This document shows positions 29,866 through 41,436 of a DNA stretch of 64,000 nucleotides, in pieces; the first letter of the stretch is position 1; each line of letters begins with the position of its first letter. This DNA is from Dicyema japonicum. Taxonomy: Eukaryota; Dicyemida; Rhombozoa; Dicyemidae. The notes under the pieces were generated by a model. The model worked only from the letters and a program-made list of their open reading frames with translations. It had not been told where the DNA came from and did no database searches. Location of the stretch: contig RDEW01000051.1 in assembly GCA_011109175.1 (NCBI GenBank), forward strand, positions 118,685 to 182,684, given 5' to 3'. Position numbers and translations under genes: made by a program.

Positions 29866-31735
29866 ATAAGTGGATGGTGGCACGACTATATGAACAAATT
29901 GGATTTGTCGCTGGCCCCTCATGACTTTGTTATGACCACAAGATCGCCCTCTCTCGTCCTGGTTCATTTTCAATTTTTCCTACACGCCAGATCGATCTGA
30001 CGATCTCTGGTACTTTCCCTTCCGGTTCCATTTGAAGTGACCTGGGGGTAAATAAGCAAAATAAAAGATAGTGACATTTAAATCTTGAAGAAGCCCGTCT
30101 TCATGTTCTCGTAAGCTAGAGAAAGTACTAAATAGATGGCGACCAAAAATGGCGTCAATTTTTTCGCTCTGGTGACGTTCCAAAAGGAGAGGACCGTTAC
30201 CAATAAGCCAAAGGTAACCAGAATAACCTTTTAGAAAGTGGGTCATGGGACTGGTAGCTCTGACCAGAACAATGGAGGGGAATGATCCCCCAGATGTGTA
30301 GGGGGTATATAAAATTTGTATGATATTACATCACATAATTCATATGTGAGGTAAGGGAGTCATTCGAACATGGAAGAGAGATTTGATGGTTCATAGTATT
30401 CTACCCAATTAGTCTTACTTCGAGTTTCCCTGATTCTCCCAGACTGGTAACGAATCGGAGAAGGGAATTGGTTCGACAGAATTACAATCTTTTCATTCGA
30501 AAGGGGAACCCCCTATTATGGGAGACCATATGTAATAACTCTTTATCTCCTAACGTCATCGAGAGGGTGGTAATGGACTACCCAGTAGGAGAAAGCTACA
30601 GAGGAATAGAAAGTCATCCTCATCCAAGAGATACTGCACATGTATGACTGGTTTGCAAACTCTACTGTATCTATGGACCTTGAAAAGGGAGTTATCGATT
30701 CATGGCCTAGAAACTCCGTGAACTCTGTTGATTGAAACTTTGCAGCACTCAGGCTTCCCTTCAAATCTGCTACCGCTTTGGCTGGGAATTCCTTCAATCC
30801 TGCTGAATGGGTGTCGTCTATCTTAAGTCTGTCAAAGACCATTTGGTCACTTTTTTTAATTGTAAATTCGAAAAAATCTGCTGAATCGAAAAACTTGCTG
30901 TTCCTAGCAAAGCTTTTTGAAATGAAGTTTTCGTCCTAAAATTCGAGTAGCCTCTCATCCAAATTGACCGGAGACCCCCATAAATTCTTCATAAGTATGT
31001 CAACCGCTAGAATATGGGATAATAAAATAGTGCTTCCAGGACACACTGTCTCGGCGTCTTCGACTCACCTGGATGATGTTTAGACTAATTATCTGAGATC
31101 ACGACTCTTTGGTAAAGAAACAAATACATGAGTCATAATGGAAGACAAGTATACTCTGCAGATAACTACTGCCTTGAATCAAACCAACGACGAGCCTTCT
31201 GAGTTCATTAAGCACATGAAGACTTGAGGAGGGCCAGTGCTTTCGATGTTGGTTCAGTAAGTGGAAAAAATAAAAAAGACCTAATAGGCGTTATACTTCG
31301 TGGAAATCCGCCATCCCCAGTTACTCTTGTTGGTGGACTCGCTGAGCGGTTGGAATGTTTCCCAACTGCCAACACGGGTAGAAGACACCAGTTCACTATG
31401 GTTCTCGACAAACAACTTTATTAGTGAAGAATAGGGCGATTTTTATTTTGACTTTATAAATCGGAAATTTTGACCTAAAAAATTGACTTTAAAATTTCAA
31501 AATTTTGACTTAATGATAAATTTATCTACAAAAAAAATTTTTTAATATAAAAAACTAATCAAAATTTTTATTAAAATGCCGAATAATGTAATTCAAAACG
31601 TTTTCGGGGTTAAAATTTCGGTCTTTAGATAGAAATTTTTCCAAAAAAACTTATCTCAACAAATAGTGATGTGGAAGGACACTTTTTTCAGATAGTTGTA
31701 TACATATGTAGAAATATGTTGTTTTTCCACTTTTG
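29866..31735. other. No supported gene
   Basis: Medium frames on the minus strand (29983-30246 and 30543-30842) have protein-like composition but I recognise nothing and see no exon joins that support them. 31430-31620 is an AT-rich block related to those near 26300 and 32455. Confidence 0.3.
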
Positions 31736-31739
31736 TGAT

Positions 31740-32430
31740 AGAAAGCACTTGATTAACAAATAATCTTAATTCCAGTACTTCCCGATTCTACATAAATCGT
31801 CCCCAAAATGCAATTTCTGAATTTGTTCAACAGCGTCTGAGAGATCTATCGCAAAATCCCTTAGAATTATCTGACAGATAATCAAAGAATTAGCCGCAGA
31901 AGACAATGGGCGACAAGATATTAAAATTATTTTCTTGGGATCAGAAATTCTTCCAATAAGTGTATTGACATACTTCTGTCCTCAGATATTAGTTTCATCA
32001 ATCAAGAAATTTTTTTCAAATCTATAATAAATGCAAATAAAACCTAAAAAATAGCTTGTTTCTGTCAAGCTGCTTCTGGCATAAATTTTCTACACTTTTT
32101 CGGCAAGCGTAAGTAGAAGGAAGATTATGTCCAATACTCTCATACAAGTCTCGTAAGCCTTTACTGTTCAACATTGCAAGTGAATACCGGATTCGACAAA
32201 AGCCTTAGTGACTTCATCGACCCATATGTCGGCAGATGGGACGAGAAAATCAGTTAGTTTTATTGACACCTGTAAAATAGTAATAAAAATAATAAACCTG
32301 CTATTTTGATAAGCTTCTTAGACGATCCATGTGATTCAATAAAAAATTGTTTTTTTGCAGTTACAAATGTCCCACATAAACTAAGAAATTTACCTGTCAT
32401 TCTTGATTGAAGGCAGCATCACAGTGAATG
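31740..32430 (-). pseudogene. hAT transposase relic of the CGGBP1 type
   Basis: Minus strand: FVTAKKQFFIESHGSSKKL (zinc-finger region), TDFLVPSADIWVDEVTKAF then FVESGIHLQ (family FC.AFVAA.IPL), GLRDLYESIGHNLPSTYACR (family LR.FLEK..G..IP..STLR), FLIDETNI and YVNTLIGRISDPKKIILISC (family DESTD..GR.V.NV..G.L.....FLL). Stops interrupt the frame. Confidence 0.75.
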
Positions 32431-32559
32431 ATGATTGATTCCACGATAGTATTTATTTAAAACTCGAAAAAATAAAAAAATCAAAATTAATAAAAATTTT
32501 GACTTTATTGACTTAAAAAATTAGCTGCTTCGACCGTAGAAAACTCAAAAATCAAGAAA

Positions 32560-32905
32560 TATTCTTGCCTCGGGGACCGGTACTGATTACTCATGTTGCG
32601 GTCGAGTCATCGGGAGCCGTTGGTCCAATGGCGGCTGAGTTCTTGCGCGAACTTGAAGGAATGCTTGCCAGAAAGAATAGGGTTCAACGAGGTGGGTTAT
32701 GGCTGAGACAAAAGATTGGAATGGCCATACTCCGAGGGAACTCGTTTGCGATCCACGCAGCCGGCTTCCAAAACTTGAGGATTGAAACAAATCCAATGAA
32801 ATACTCCAAATTGCTAGAAAATCTCAGAATCCATTTCAGACCAGCTTGTGAAGTAGGACTGTCTTCTTCAAGTCGGAAAAGATTTTACTGGAATTCAAGG
32901 AAAAC
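32560..32905 (+). pseudogene. Mobile-element C-terminal fragment (VESSGAVGP copy 1)
   Basis: VAVESSGAVGPMAAEFLREL then WLRQKIGMAILRGNSFAIHA. Nearly the same protein segment is encoded at 44445-44610 and 47640-47862. It is the C-terminus of the RPDG...K..KY domain protein. Confidence 0.65.
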
Positions 32906-33179
32906 TTAAGGAAAAGAATGCTCACTTAAGGTTTTTAGCCGGGGGATTCAAGTTTTTTGTTCTTCATCCGGTCTACTATAGTTAGTGGACCCAAAGAAAG
33001 ATGATTCAAGCAAGAAAGTCCCATCTCAGTGTTGGAAGGGTAGCATGGCGCTTGATCCACAGCCACTGCCAAGCAAGCACTATGATATTTGCTTGGTAAA
33101 GAAGGTCTGTCCGCCACAGTTGTCTGCTTTAGGCAGTTGCGTCTCTTCTACTTTGAAGGGACGTGAGTAAATAAATCCG

Positions 33180-33345
33180 AAATATCTAACAAAAATAATC
33201 CAGTCAGCCTCAGGAAAAGCAGAAGTCCAAGAAGAGAAAAAATACGTGACCTTAGGAGGACAGTTCGTTTTCAATCCCATCCTAGTCGAGCCTATTCCAT
33301 GCAATCGTAAGGGAGGATGGTTCCCAACCACGAGACCAAATTACT
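33180..33345 (+). pseudogene. Mobile-element fragment (KKY segment)
   Basis: SASGKAEVQEEKKYVTLGGQ then FVFNPILVEP matches KAETRKNKKYEYIGGQ, FIFEPVAMET at 4998-5234. Upstream frame from 32985 is open but not recognised. Confidence 0.55.
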
Positions 33346-33397
33346 AGCCAATAACACTCTATGAGATTAATAAATCATTTCAATAAAAAAGTTGAAA

Positions 33398-33736
33398 CTA
33401 CTTAAAATTTGAATATTGATTACAGTACGAGTTGGCTGCCTTGAGGGCTTCTTTGTCGATAACAAAATATCCCATTCTATGACGTAGCGGGAGTTCTATA
33501 AGGATACTGCATATTGGGCATTGAACGGTCCAAAAGGTAGTTGAGAGTTGTCTTAGAATGCAGGCAAGGCACATTGTGTGGTCACATCGTCTCAATTTAT
33601 TTGGGACTCTTTTCTTCTCATCGTAAATCTCAGAACATGCAGAACAGAATGGGGTACCCCTATTATATTTAAAATAACGATTACTCTCCGGCCATCAAGC
33701 TTTGATATGATGGAGGCAACATCGCTTTACCTCCAT
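33398..33736 (-). CDS. Small RING-finger protein
   Basis: On the minus strand FCSACSEIYDE, RRCDHTMCLACILRQ and VQCPICSILIEL give a C3HC4-type RING: C-x2-C, C-x-H-x2-C-x2-C, C-P-x-C. The exon runs to the TAG at 33398-33400. The only nearby start is ATG-GAG at 33731-33736, joined by a 47-nt GT-AG intron. That gives about 88 residues, almost nothing but the RING and a short C-terminal tail. RING proteins are mostly E3 ubiquitin ligases; the C-x-H-x2-C pattern with ACILRQ is like TRIM/RNF proteins. The 5' end could be different, with further exons. Confidence 0.6.
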
Positions 33737-33739
33737 ATT

Positions 33740-34955
33740 CCCGGAAAATACGATTTAAGCAATACGGCTAGCCGTAACTGCACGTGTGCAGATTAACAAT
33801 CCGAATGAGTCTATGCAAAATTGATGTGATGGATTCACGTGTCTCTTACAGGAATCTAATGGTGGTTAACAAGACACATCGAGACCAGAAAGAGGGGAGT
33901 TCACTTTTCTTGCTGAATCATCGAATGGTCTGAGCCTTGGAGATTTAAATGAGAGCTATTTAGAGCCTAATCTTCCCTCAATGCTCGCTCTCTGTTTGCT
34001 CACAATCCTGCACAGGTGGACTTAAACTAAGAAAATTCTAGTGGTCTTCAAATTAAAAAATAAAATAATTTAGTTAATTAAATTGATTTTTATATACTCA
34101 TTTAAAAAAATTATTACTCATTAAAAATTCTGACAAAAAAATGATTAAATTAGTCTTGTTCATACCTTGTGTGGTTAACAATTGTGTCCTACTGTAGGAT
34201 GTTGAGGATTGATAATGCAGCAATTTCAGGATGAACTCTGATGATATGATAGCTCATGACTCATTGCAGATAAGAATGATTAGATTGACTTTTTCCATTA
34301 TAATCGATATTTAAGTGCCAATTAAAAAAGTATTATAAATTAAGGAGTTCTGATGTGGAGCGCATTCACTTACGATTCGTGCAAAAATACCATGAAATGA
34401 GAGTATTCCAAAGACCAGGGGTAAACTAACTAAACCCATTCCTTTACTTCCACCAATACACACCATTGGCCTATTAAATCAATTAAGGAGAATTGTCATT
34501 AAAAGACGGTAATAATGTTACTGTAGGCCTCTATGATCTTTACGTTACACGATGTCCATGTCTCTTCTCTTCCAGTGATTTGTTTCTGAATCCTGGATTA
34601 ATCTCTATAAGGGAGAAGGCTTCTTTCCATATCTTGGAGGGATTCCAGTCGGACTCTCAATCTAAGGAATGCTACGGAGAGTTGGTTATTTAAAGGAAAT
34701 CTTGTTTGGGTTCCGTGAGGTTCCCTCAGTATTCTCATCTTCTTTCTGATCCTCGAAGCTACAAGTTCCACAAGCGGATAAAGGGTGACTCAGAGGATGG
34801 AGGGGGTCTTTTTGGTTTGATCATTAGGAAGCGATCTCAATAAGTCTAGATCATCTGCAGATTTCAACACCCTTTCCAATGTTTGAGGTCATTTCCTAGG
34901 AAAACCGGCAGAGTTACTATGGTCTTCTATTGAGGCCAATATATTAGTGAAGACG
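33740..34955. other. No supported gene
   Basis: AT-rich with short unassigned frames; two CACGTG sites at about 33781 and 33836. Possible LINE 3' remnants near 34730-34950, not certain. Confidence 0.3.
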
Positions 34956-36663
34956 ACTTATTTTATTTAACCCAAGACCACCAGGAAAGATAGGTCAAAA
35001 CTAACTAATTGGGTGATCTCAGCTTCCAGCAACATCCGGACTCTTTTCAATTGGTCTTCTGATGATCCAACCCCACTCCGGAAGCGTCTTCTCTTGCTTC
35101 TGCAAAGGAATTCGATCGGCGTGCACTTTTTTGTTGCCGACCGAAATTCCTCTGCATGGGTTTCCCAGTTCCTTGCAGAAACGTAGGAAACCCTGGCCAA
35201 TTTTCAACGTTGCCTCATCAAAAACGAGGTCGCCAATGGGATGTCCGTGCGGTGCATAATTCTCCGCCTGAGGGAGTTCGAACGGTCCACTCTCGAAAGA
35301 GGAATCGCAAACCTCCAGGCGGAGCAGGCATATTCAATGGTCGGTATGATTACTTGTTGATAGACCTTGCTGATGCAGTCGGCCGGGGGGAAAGGGCTTT
35401 TTTATCATCGGATTCAGAATGTTCCATTTCCGAAAACCCTAAACGAGCACCTCCTCCACGTGACTCGAGAACGTCAACAGAGAGTCGAAAACTACACCAA
35501 GGATCTTCTGGGTCCGCGTAGAAGGGATGGGAGTGTTTCCGATGGATATCTCAAGCCCACTTTTAAACCTTCTGTCCGTAGTGAGTAATGTGAACTGAGA
35601 CTTGGATGTTATACACATAACGTATTTGCAGATAGCCAGTCACAAATTCGGTTTAGGTGTGTCTGAACAGTTGCTACAGCCATGGAAGGAGATTTATTTT
35701 TTGCAGCGAATATTAGGTCGTCCGCATAGGACAAAAACATAGTGTCCTGGTCATTGGTAGTAGGTAGGTCATGTAGAAATAGGTTGAAAAGGAGAGGAGA
35801 TAAAGGGAGCCTTGCGGGACTCCATTGGGAGTAGTCTTGATTTTGAAGTGGTTTTGTCAATATGGACCCTTCCGCGTCGTCCAGTTAAGAAATTTTCCAG
35901 CCATAGCTTGATGTTTGGGTGTAAGTTCGAGTTAAAAATCTTTTGCGTTAGGAGTTTCCTCGGAACAGAGTCAAAGGCCTTCTGTATGTCGATGGATACT
36001 AAGCCCGTCCTTAAGTGTGTATTCATGTTGAAGCCGTCAGTAATAAACTGGGAGATAGAACCCAAATGAGTCGTTGTAGAACGGTCTGCCCTAAAACCAT
36101 GTTGAATCTCTGGTAGATGTAGAACAGGAGAGATGCGCATTAACACAAGCTTTTCCAGTACTTTTGATAAAACACAAGTTATTGAGATGGAACGGTAAGA
36201 AGAGGGAACGTCTTTTGGTTTTCTGGGCTTTAGGATTGGCGTAATCAGGGAGTTTTTCCATATATTAGGTAGCGCATGGTAGTTGATAGAGTCGTTGTAC
36301 AGTCTTGATAGTATGGCCCGTGCCTGAGGTCCAAGATGTTTAAGGTGAATAGTGCAAATACCGTTGGGACTACAACACGAATGGGACGTAGAAATTTAAT
36401 AGCTCTTTCAACATCATCGGGGGTGAAGAAAGTGGACTATGGTCTTTTTGTGGCCGGCGCCGTTTAACAAGTGTAGAACGAGAAAAATTTTTATGGCTGA
36501 TCGATACGTAATACTTCATAATCTTGTTTGCGAGTTTGCGTGCGGGTTCCGAAGCGTTGCGGGTAACAGCCTCAGCTCCGCGGTCCTCCTCATTGATAAG
36601 GCTATTGATCCTTCTTAGTGATTTCCAAAATATGGCACAAGAGTCTTTGTGACATGCACACAA
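34956..36663 (-). pseudogene. LINE C: truncated reverse transcriptase copy (minus)
   Basis: Minus strand: FGFRADRSTTTHLGSIS-like HGFRADRSTTTHLG near 36110, IQKAFDSVPRKLLTQKIF, LWLENFLTGRRGRVHID, LFNLFLHDLPTTND and FLSYADDLIFAAKNKSPS. It ends with GAGATCACCCAATTAGTTAG and TTGGGTTAAATAAAATAAG (34957-35020). Frame changes occur at the palm. Its 5' part is cut off at 36663 where the tail of LINE D begins. Confidence 0.85.
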
Positions 36664-39500
36664 ATTATTATTATTATTACCCCCAGGATCACTGGGTCAA
36701 AGAGAAAGAAATAAAAGTTCTCATCTAACTAAGTGATCCCAGACCGACAAAGGTGAGGACGAGTCCGGCGGGTCGAGAATCCTGAACAGCTCTTCTCATA
36801 GGACATGGCATCGGCTCACAATTTCTGTATGATTGTAGATAATTCGATAGTATTTGGAATAGAGGGCAGCTCGGTAGAACAGCCTCCTTTAATAGTTTCG
36901 TTGTATTTCAATTAAAAATTTTCAATAGGTTGGATGTTGTGATCTGGTCCAATTAACCTCATTGCAGTCTCCTCGATTGCAGATAACTTCAATGTGGAAG
37001 ATCGTGACATTTGCATTGCCCATGAAGGACTTGCATACGTCATCGTTGGTCGGATGAATTGTTTGTATCGTGGCAAGGATCCCAGTTTGATCTCTAAATA
37101 TTTTTGAGAGCACTTTTAAAATTCTTAATTTTTTCAAAGCAGAAGTTACTCTTTTCAACATGTCGGATAAAGGTGAGTCCCTGATCAAAGGTTACTCCCA
37201 GAATCTTCGGTGTTTTGTTAATAGAGATAGCCTCGTTCTTCATAAAGATTTTTGGTTCGATACAGAGCTGTCTTTTGTAAGTGGTAAACAGCGTGACAGA
37301 GGACTTTGTTGCTGATGTGTCGAGTCTCCGCTTCGAGAGCCAAAGTTCCAGCTTGTCGAGCATTTGTTGAGCGGACTGAGTCGCTGATTGAATGCTTCTG
37401 TTCTTGGAAGCAAGAATGATATCGTCGGCATAGGAGAGGATTAGGCAGTTTTCATTACAGGTTTGTGGCATGTCGTTTATGTAGAGATTGAAGAGTTGGG
37501 TGATAGTGGGAGCCTTGAGGGACTCCATTTGGAAAATAACGAGATCTTGATTTGATGTTGTTGCAGAGTACTTGTGCTCGTCTTCCATTTAAGAAGTTTC
37601 CAAGCCAAAGTTTCAGGTTCGGATGGATGTTGGTTTCAAATATTTTCTTTGTTAGAGTTTCCTAGGGACTGAGTCGAACGCTTTTGTGATGTCCACGGAT
37701 ATAAGTACTGTCCTCTGATGGGGTTTGGGGGAGTTAAATCCTTCCGCAATGAATTGTGTGAGGGTTGTAAGGTGTGTTGTGGTCGAATGGTTGTCCCGGA
37801 ATCCGTGCTGGGTCGGAGGTATTGAGATTGAGTCTTGTATTTTTTCCAAAACAAGCCTTTCAAGGATCCTTGAGACCGGACTTAGAATAGATATTGGGCG
37901 ATAGGAAGATGGTTCATCTATTGGTTTGTTGGGTTTTCGGATAGGTCTGATTAGAGACTTCTTCCATATTTCAGGGATTGTATTTGTGTTAATGGATAGG
38001 TTGAATATATAGGCTAATAGTTCCAGGGCTCGATGGCCTAGGTGCTTCAGTTCACATGTGGTTATGTTGTCTGGTCCTTTGGCCTCTGAGTTGTTGGCCT
38101 TAGATATGGCTCTGCGAACATCCTGACTAGTAAATAGGATCCAGTCATCGGAGCGTTTCGGTTCAATCTTTTTCAGGAATACTTGGTGTTCTTTTGAAAA
38201 CTTCCTGTAGGATATAGATGTGTAATATTTTATCAGAGTGTCTGGTTTTATGTAGACTTCGACTTTTCTCTCTGGGGAGGTCTTTTGATGTTTTTGATCC
38301 ACTTCCACACTCTTGCATTGGGGGTTTTTGTAGAGAGCTTTCGATAGTCTCGTCCATCTATTTGCATTTTCTGTCTTTATGTTGTTGTCGATCTCTCTGT
38401 TCAATTCTCGTATTTTCCTGATGTTCTCTTCTGTTGGCGATTTTACCATCTTTATTTTCGTTCTCGATCAGATGTTTCGTCGTTGTGTTAAAACGTTTTG
38501 ATGACGTTGGTTGTCTCCCCATAGGAATGTACTTCTTTTTCGCATCGTTTATAATGGAGTTGAACCATTTCACTAATTGTTCGACGGAGGGAAAAGTGGG
38601 GAAATTTAATAGTCCAATACAATTATCGACGTATTCCTTGAATCCTTTCCAATTCGCAAGGCTGTAGTTAGTTATTGTTGGGCATTGTCCTTTTATCCGT
38701 GACCTTGTTTTGACCTCCAAAAATATTGGGTTGTGGTCACTACTGGTGTCATACTTCACTGACCAGTCAATAAGTGGGGCCAAGGACGGTGATGACAATG
38801 AGATGTCGATAGAAGAAGGTTTATCATTACGTCGAGTAGGTGTTCTTGTATGAGATGCAGGATCGTTGAGTATACATAGGCTGTGGAGGTCCTCAATTAT
38901 CATCTTCCCTCTTTTGTCGTAGGTTTGTCCTGTCAGCCACAGTGGGTGCTTCGCATTGAAGTCACCACAGATAATCACATCCTTTAGTGACGCGAGAGGA
39001 GTGAGTCTGGGGCACTGGACGAGCAGGAACTCAGTGGTGGGAGATATGCGTTGACAATTGTTATTGATAGTCTTGGGAATCGTATTTTGGTAACCAAAAG
39101 TTCGAGATTTCCATATCCTTTAAGCATAGTGTAAGCACTGTTGGTTATGTCCTCAAACGGAATGCCGTTGGATAACTGTGAGAAGACCCCCACCAAGTTT
39201 GCCAATTCTGTCACGGCGAATTACTGTGAATCCCGGAAATACTGGTGTTGAATTCTTTGGAGAAAGTTTAGATTCTTGAATTAGCAACAGATCAATGTGA
39301 TTTTCTTTCACAAATGTCCGAAGTTCGAGTATTTTGTTCTTGATTCCATTTATGTTCAGTTGGACTATTCTGGCTGGTCCAGGGTTTGCCTCAACGTCCG
39401 CAGCGGCGCAGGCCTTCCTTATTGGTCCACCCGTGAAGATAGGGGAAAGTGTGGTTCTTTTTTTTCAAATGCCACCACGTCGTCGGCGAGCCACATGACA
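36664..39500 (-). mobile_element. LINE D: near full-length APE-type LINE with canonical 2A-like motif
   Basis: Minus strand: ADVEANPGP (39375-39401), RIVQLNINGIKNKILELRTF and IDLLLIQESKLSP (APE start), VIICGDFNAKHPLWLTGQTY and TSSDHNPIFLEV (APE end) at 38358-38984, a basic linker, reverse transcriptase with SEAKGPDNITTCELKHL, SSYRPISILSPVSRILERLV, HGFRDNHSTTTHL, VDITKAFDSVPRKL (37652-38449), and LILSYADDIILASKNRS then PKILGVTFDQGLTF (37094-37588). The 3' end is GGGATCACTTAGTTAGATG, TTGACCCAGTGATCCTGGG and an AAT-repeat tail at 36664-36745. Single frame changes near 37600, 37660, 38984 and 39214 break it, so present activity is doubtful. Confidence 0.92.
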
Positions 39501-39649
39501 TTTCCAAACAACAACTCGTCAACAACAAATAGAAAGATTACTAAAGAATCTTACTCGACCACGCCGTAGTTATACATCGAGTTTATTCAATTTTTAAAAT
39601 TTGTGTATATTATAAATTAAATAAATATTTTAAAAAGTATCACTTGTGG

Positions 39650-39923
39650 ATGTTTGGATTATTTGGACTTTACGGCCTATTTAAAGCTGGGATCTTCTTT
39701 ATAAACGCTCTTTGTATTCTCGACGAAACCCGGTTCATATCAAAATGTATATCCTCGATAAAACTCGTAGTTCGTCCAGAGAATAAGCATTCTTTCAATA
39801 ACAGCCTCATTAATTACGTCGAATCAATTCGAGCGGTCGCCAGAGGTCCATAATTTGTATATTTTAGCGCCACTAATATTACTGAATATTTTTTGTATCG
39901 CAATAACTGTTTTATTTGGTTGA
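39650..39923 (+). CDS. IER3IP1: IER3IP1/YOS1 ER-Golgi membrane protein
   Basis: Start ATG 39650, stop TGA 39921-39923, one 22-nt intron (39846-39867). The product is about 83 residues; the family is 80-85. LFGLYGLFKAGIFFINALCI is the first membrane segment, followed by LDETRF (family LHEERF), INYVESIRAVAR (family MNLIRSVRTVMR) and the second segment APLILLNIFCIAITVLFG (family VPLIIVNSIAIVLLLLFG). YOS1 is part of the Yip1-Yif1 complex for COPII vesicle transport. Its other name in animals reflects stress induction. The match covers the whole length. Confidence 0.9.
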
Positions 39924-39989
39924 TAAATTTTGGAATTTCTTTAAATGGCTTATCGTTGTTTTAAGAGAAAGACCTTATCTCAATAGAAT

Positions 39990-40145
39990 CAGCGGCAATC
40001 CGCGTTTCTTCATATTTCCTGCGACTTCGGCTAGGTATTGCTCCCGCTCGTACGCGATTGGCTGTGGGTCCGATTTTAGCACCACTACCCACGTGGTCAA
40101 AAATTTCCCGCTACTCAAGTCCTTGTATTCCGCCTATCTAAGGAA
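39990..40145 (-). CDS. Unidentified exon, conserved-looking
   Basis: A minus-strand frame ending in TAA contains LSSGKFLTTWVVVLKSDPQP then REQYLAEVAGNMKKRGLP. It follows an acceptor-like TTAGATAG and would end in LILLR. It lies tail to tail with IER3IP1. Composition and charge look like a real protein; I do not recognise the family and cannot join an upstream exon in frame. Confidence 0.35.
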
Positions 40146-40164
40146 ACCCTCAGTGCCTGGACGG

Positions 40165-40245
40165 CATACTAAATGATCTCACTCTTCCTTACTTTACTGG
40201 GGGTTCCCACAATGGCGAGTATGGATGTGATACATGTGTGTCTCA
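40165..40245 (+). repeat. SINE1 fragment (plus)
   Basis: AAATGATCTCACTCTTCC, TTACTTTACTGGGGGTTCCC and ACAATGGCGAGTATGGATG match the middle of SINE1. Confidence 0.5.
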
Positions 40246-41105
40246 CTGTGGAACTAGGATCACTTGGTTGAGGACTCTTTTTCTTTTAACCTGGTGATCC
40301 TTAAAGAATAAATAGATCTAGAAGAGAACTCCAGAGCTATCCAATATATGGAGTAAGTCGTGATCCATTGAGTCAAAGGGTTTTTGCCATCAAGCAACGC
40401 TGAAGTAGGGCACATTGAATAAGCAAGGGTCATCTGTTGGATGTCAACCACCCCCATCTTCGCTTAGTACTCCTATCGGGATCTCATATACTTCCTGTAG
40501 GCTCAAGATCCATGACTCGTTTATGTAAGATGAACTGTGCACTTCTCGCAAGGGGTCAACCTTAGAGAACAAAAATTTGTTTGAGTTCCAACTACAGCAG
40601 ACTGGAGGTCCTTAATTCTCGTTAGCTGAATTTTCGCTGAATTTTTCCCCCCAAAAACGCAAATGTGGCTGACAGTTGGCTCAATAGGGAGCCTAATAAG
40701 AGTAGATGTGAGAAATGGCAAACTCAAGGCGCCCACTAACATAACCTTGTCATGTTATGCTATATATTTGAACTGATTTTTAAATATTCAGATTGTATTA
40801 TTATTATTTTACTAATGCGGATAATAAATCCAATAAATAAGGTTTAAATAATTACTTTTTGTAAAAATTAATAATTCCAGCAAAATTTAGTTCATTTGAC
40901 CATTTATTACACATGCGCTTCGTCCATTCATCTATGCCACCCAAGTTACCCAGAAAATGGCACTCAAGGATACAGACTTCTGGGTAGGACTCCTCACCAA
41001 TTCTTCTGGAATCTCTAATTTATAAGAACTGGGGTTGTGTCCTTGTACCTATGAGCATCCAATTGAGCCCCTTATATGTGTTGTGAGGGTTCGAAAGAGA
41101 AGTTG
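40246..41105. other. No supported gene
   Basis: Only short frames and AT-rich sequence; a diverged LINE C-terminus may lie on the minus strand at 40520-40740 (SALLDGKNPL region, CVFGGKNSAKIQL) but this is uncertain. Confidence 0.3.
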
Positions 41106-41235
41106 CATCGGGGTCACGTGATTAATTAGTAGTCTTTGAAATTTTCATTTCTTTATAATTGGGGTGGTGTCATCTCATAAACCGCTCAAGACCAGGACAT
41201 TTTCTCTCCCTAACTTCATTGGATCATTCCTGGGA
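41106..41235 (+). repeat. SINE1 head fragment (plus)
   Basis: GTCACGTGATTAATTAGTAG head-like, then GGTGGTGTCATCTCATAAAC and GACATTTTCTCTCCC. Diverged. Confidence 0.4.
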
Positions 41236-41436
41236 GGGGAGCTCATAACCGCTCTGGATTACTATGTGGGTTTGGACTTCCAAAGAGCCCTTTCAGTAAT
41301 ACAGGGGTACGGATTTCGCATGGAGCCAACAGGGAAGGCCAAAATTGGGGTACGAATAGTAATGGTTTCAAAGTCAGCCAAATCTGTAACCTTGGATATC
41401 CTCATTTAAACAATCAGAGATCAGTTACCTTAGTAA

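Noticed and set aside
30543-30842. Minus-strand 99-codon frame as a host gene
   Set aside because: No recognisable family, no splice-supported neighbours and no codon signal strong enough to list.
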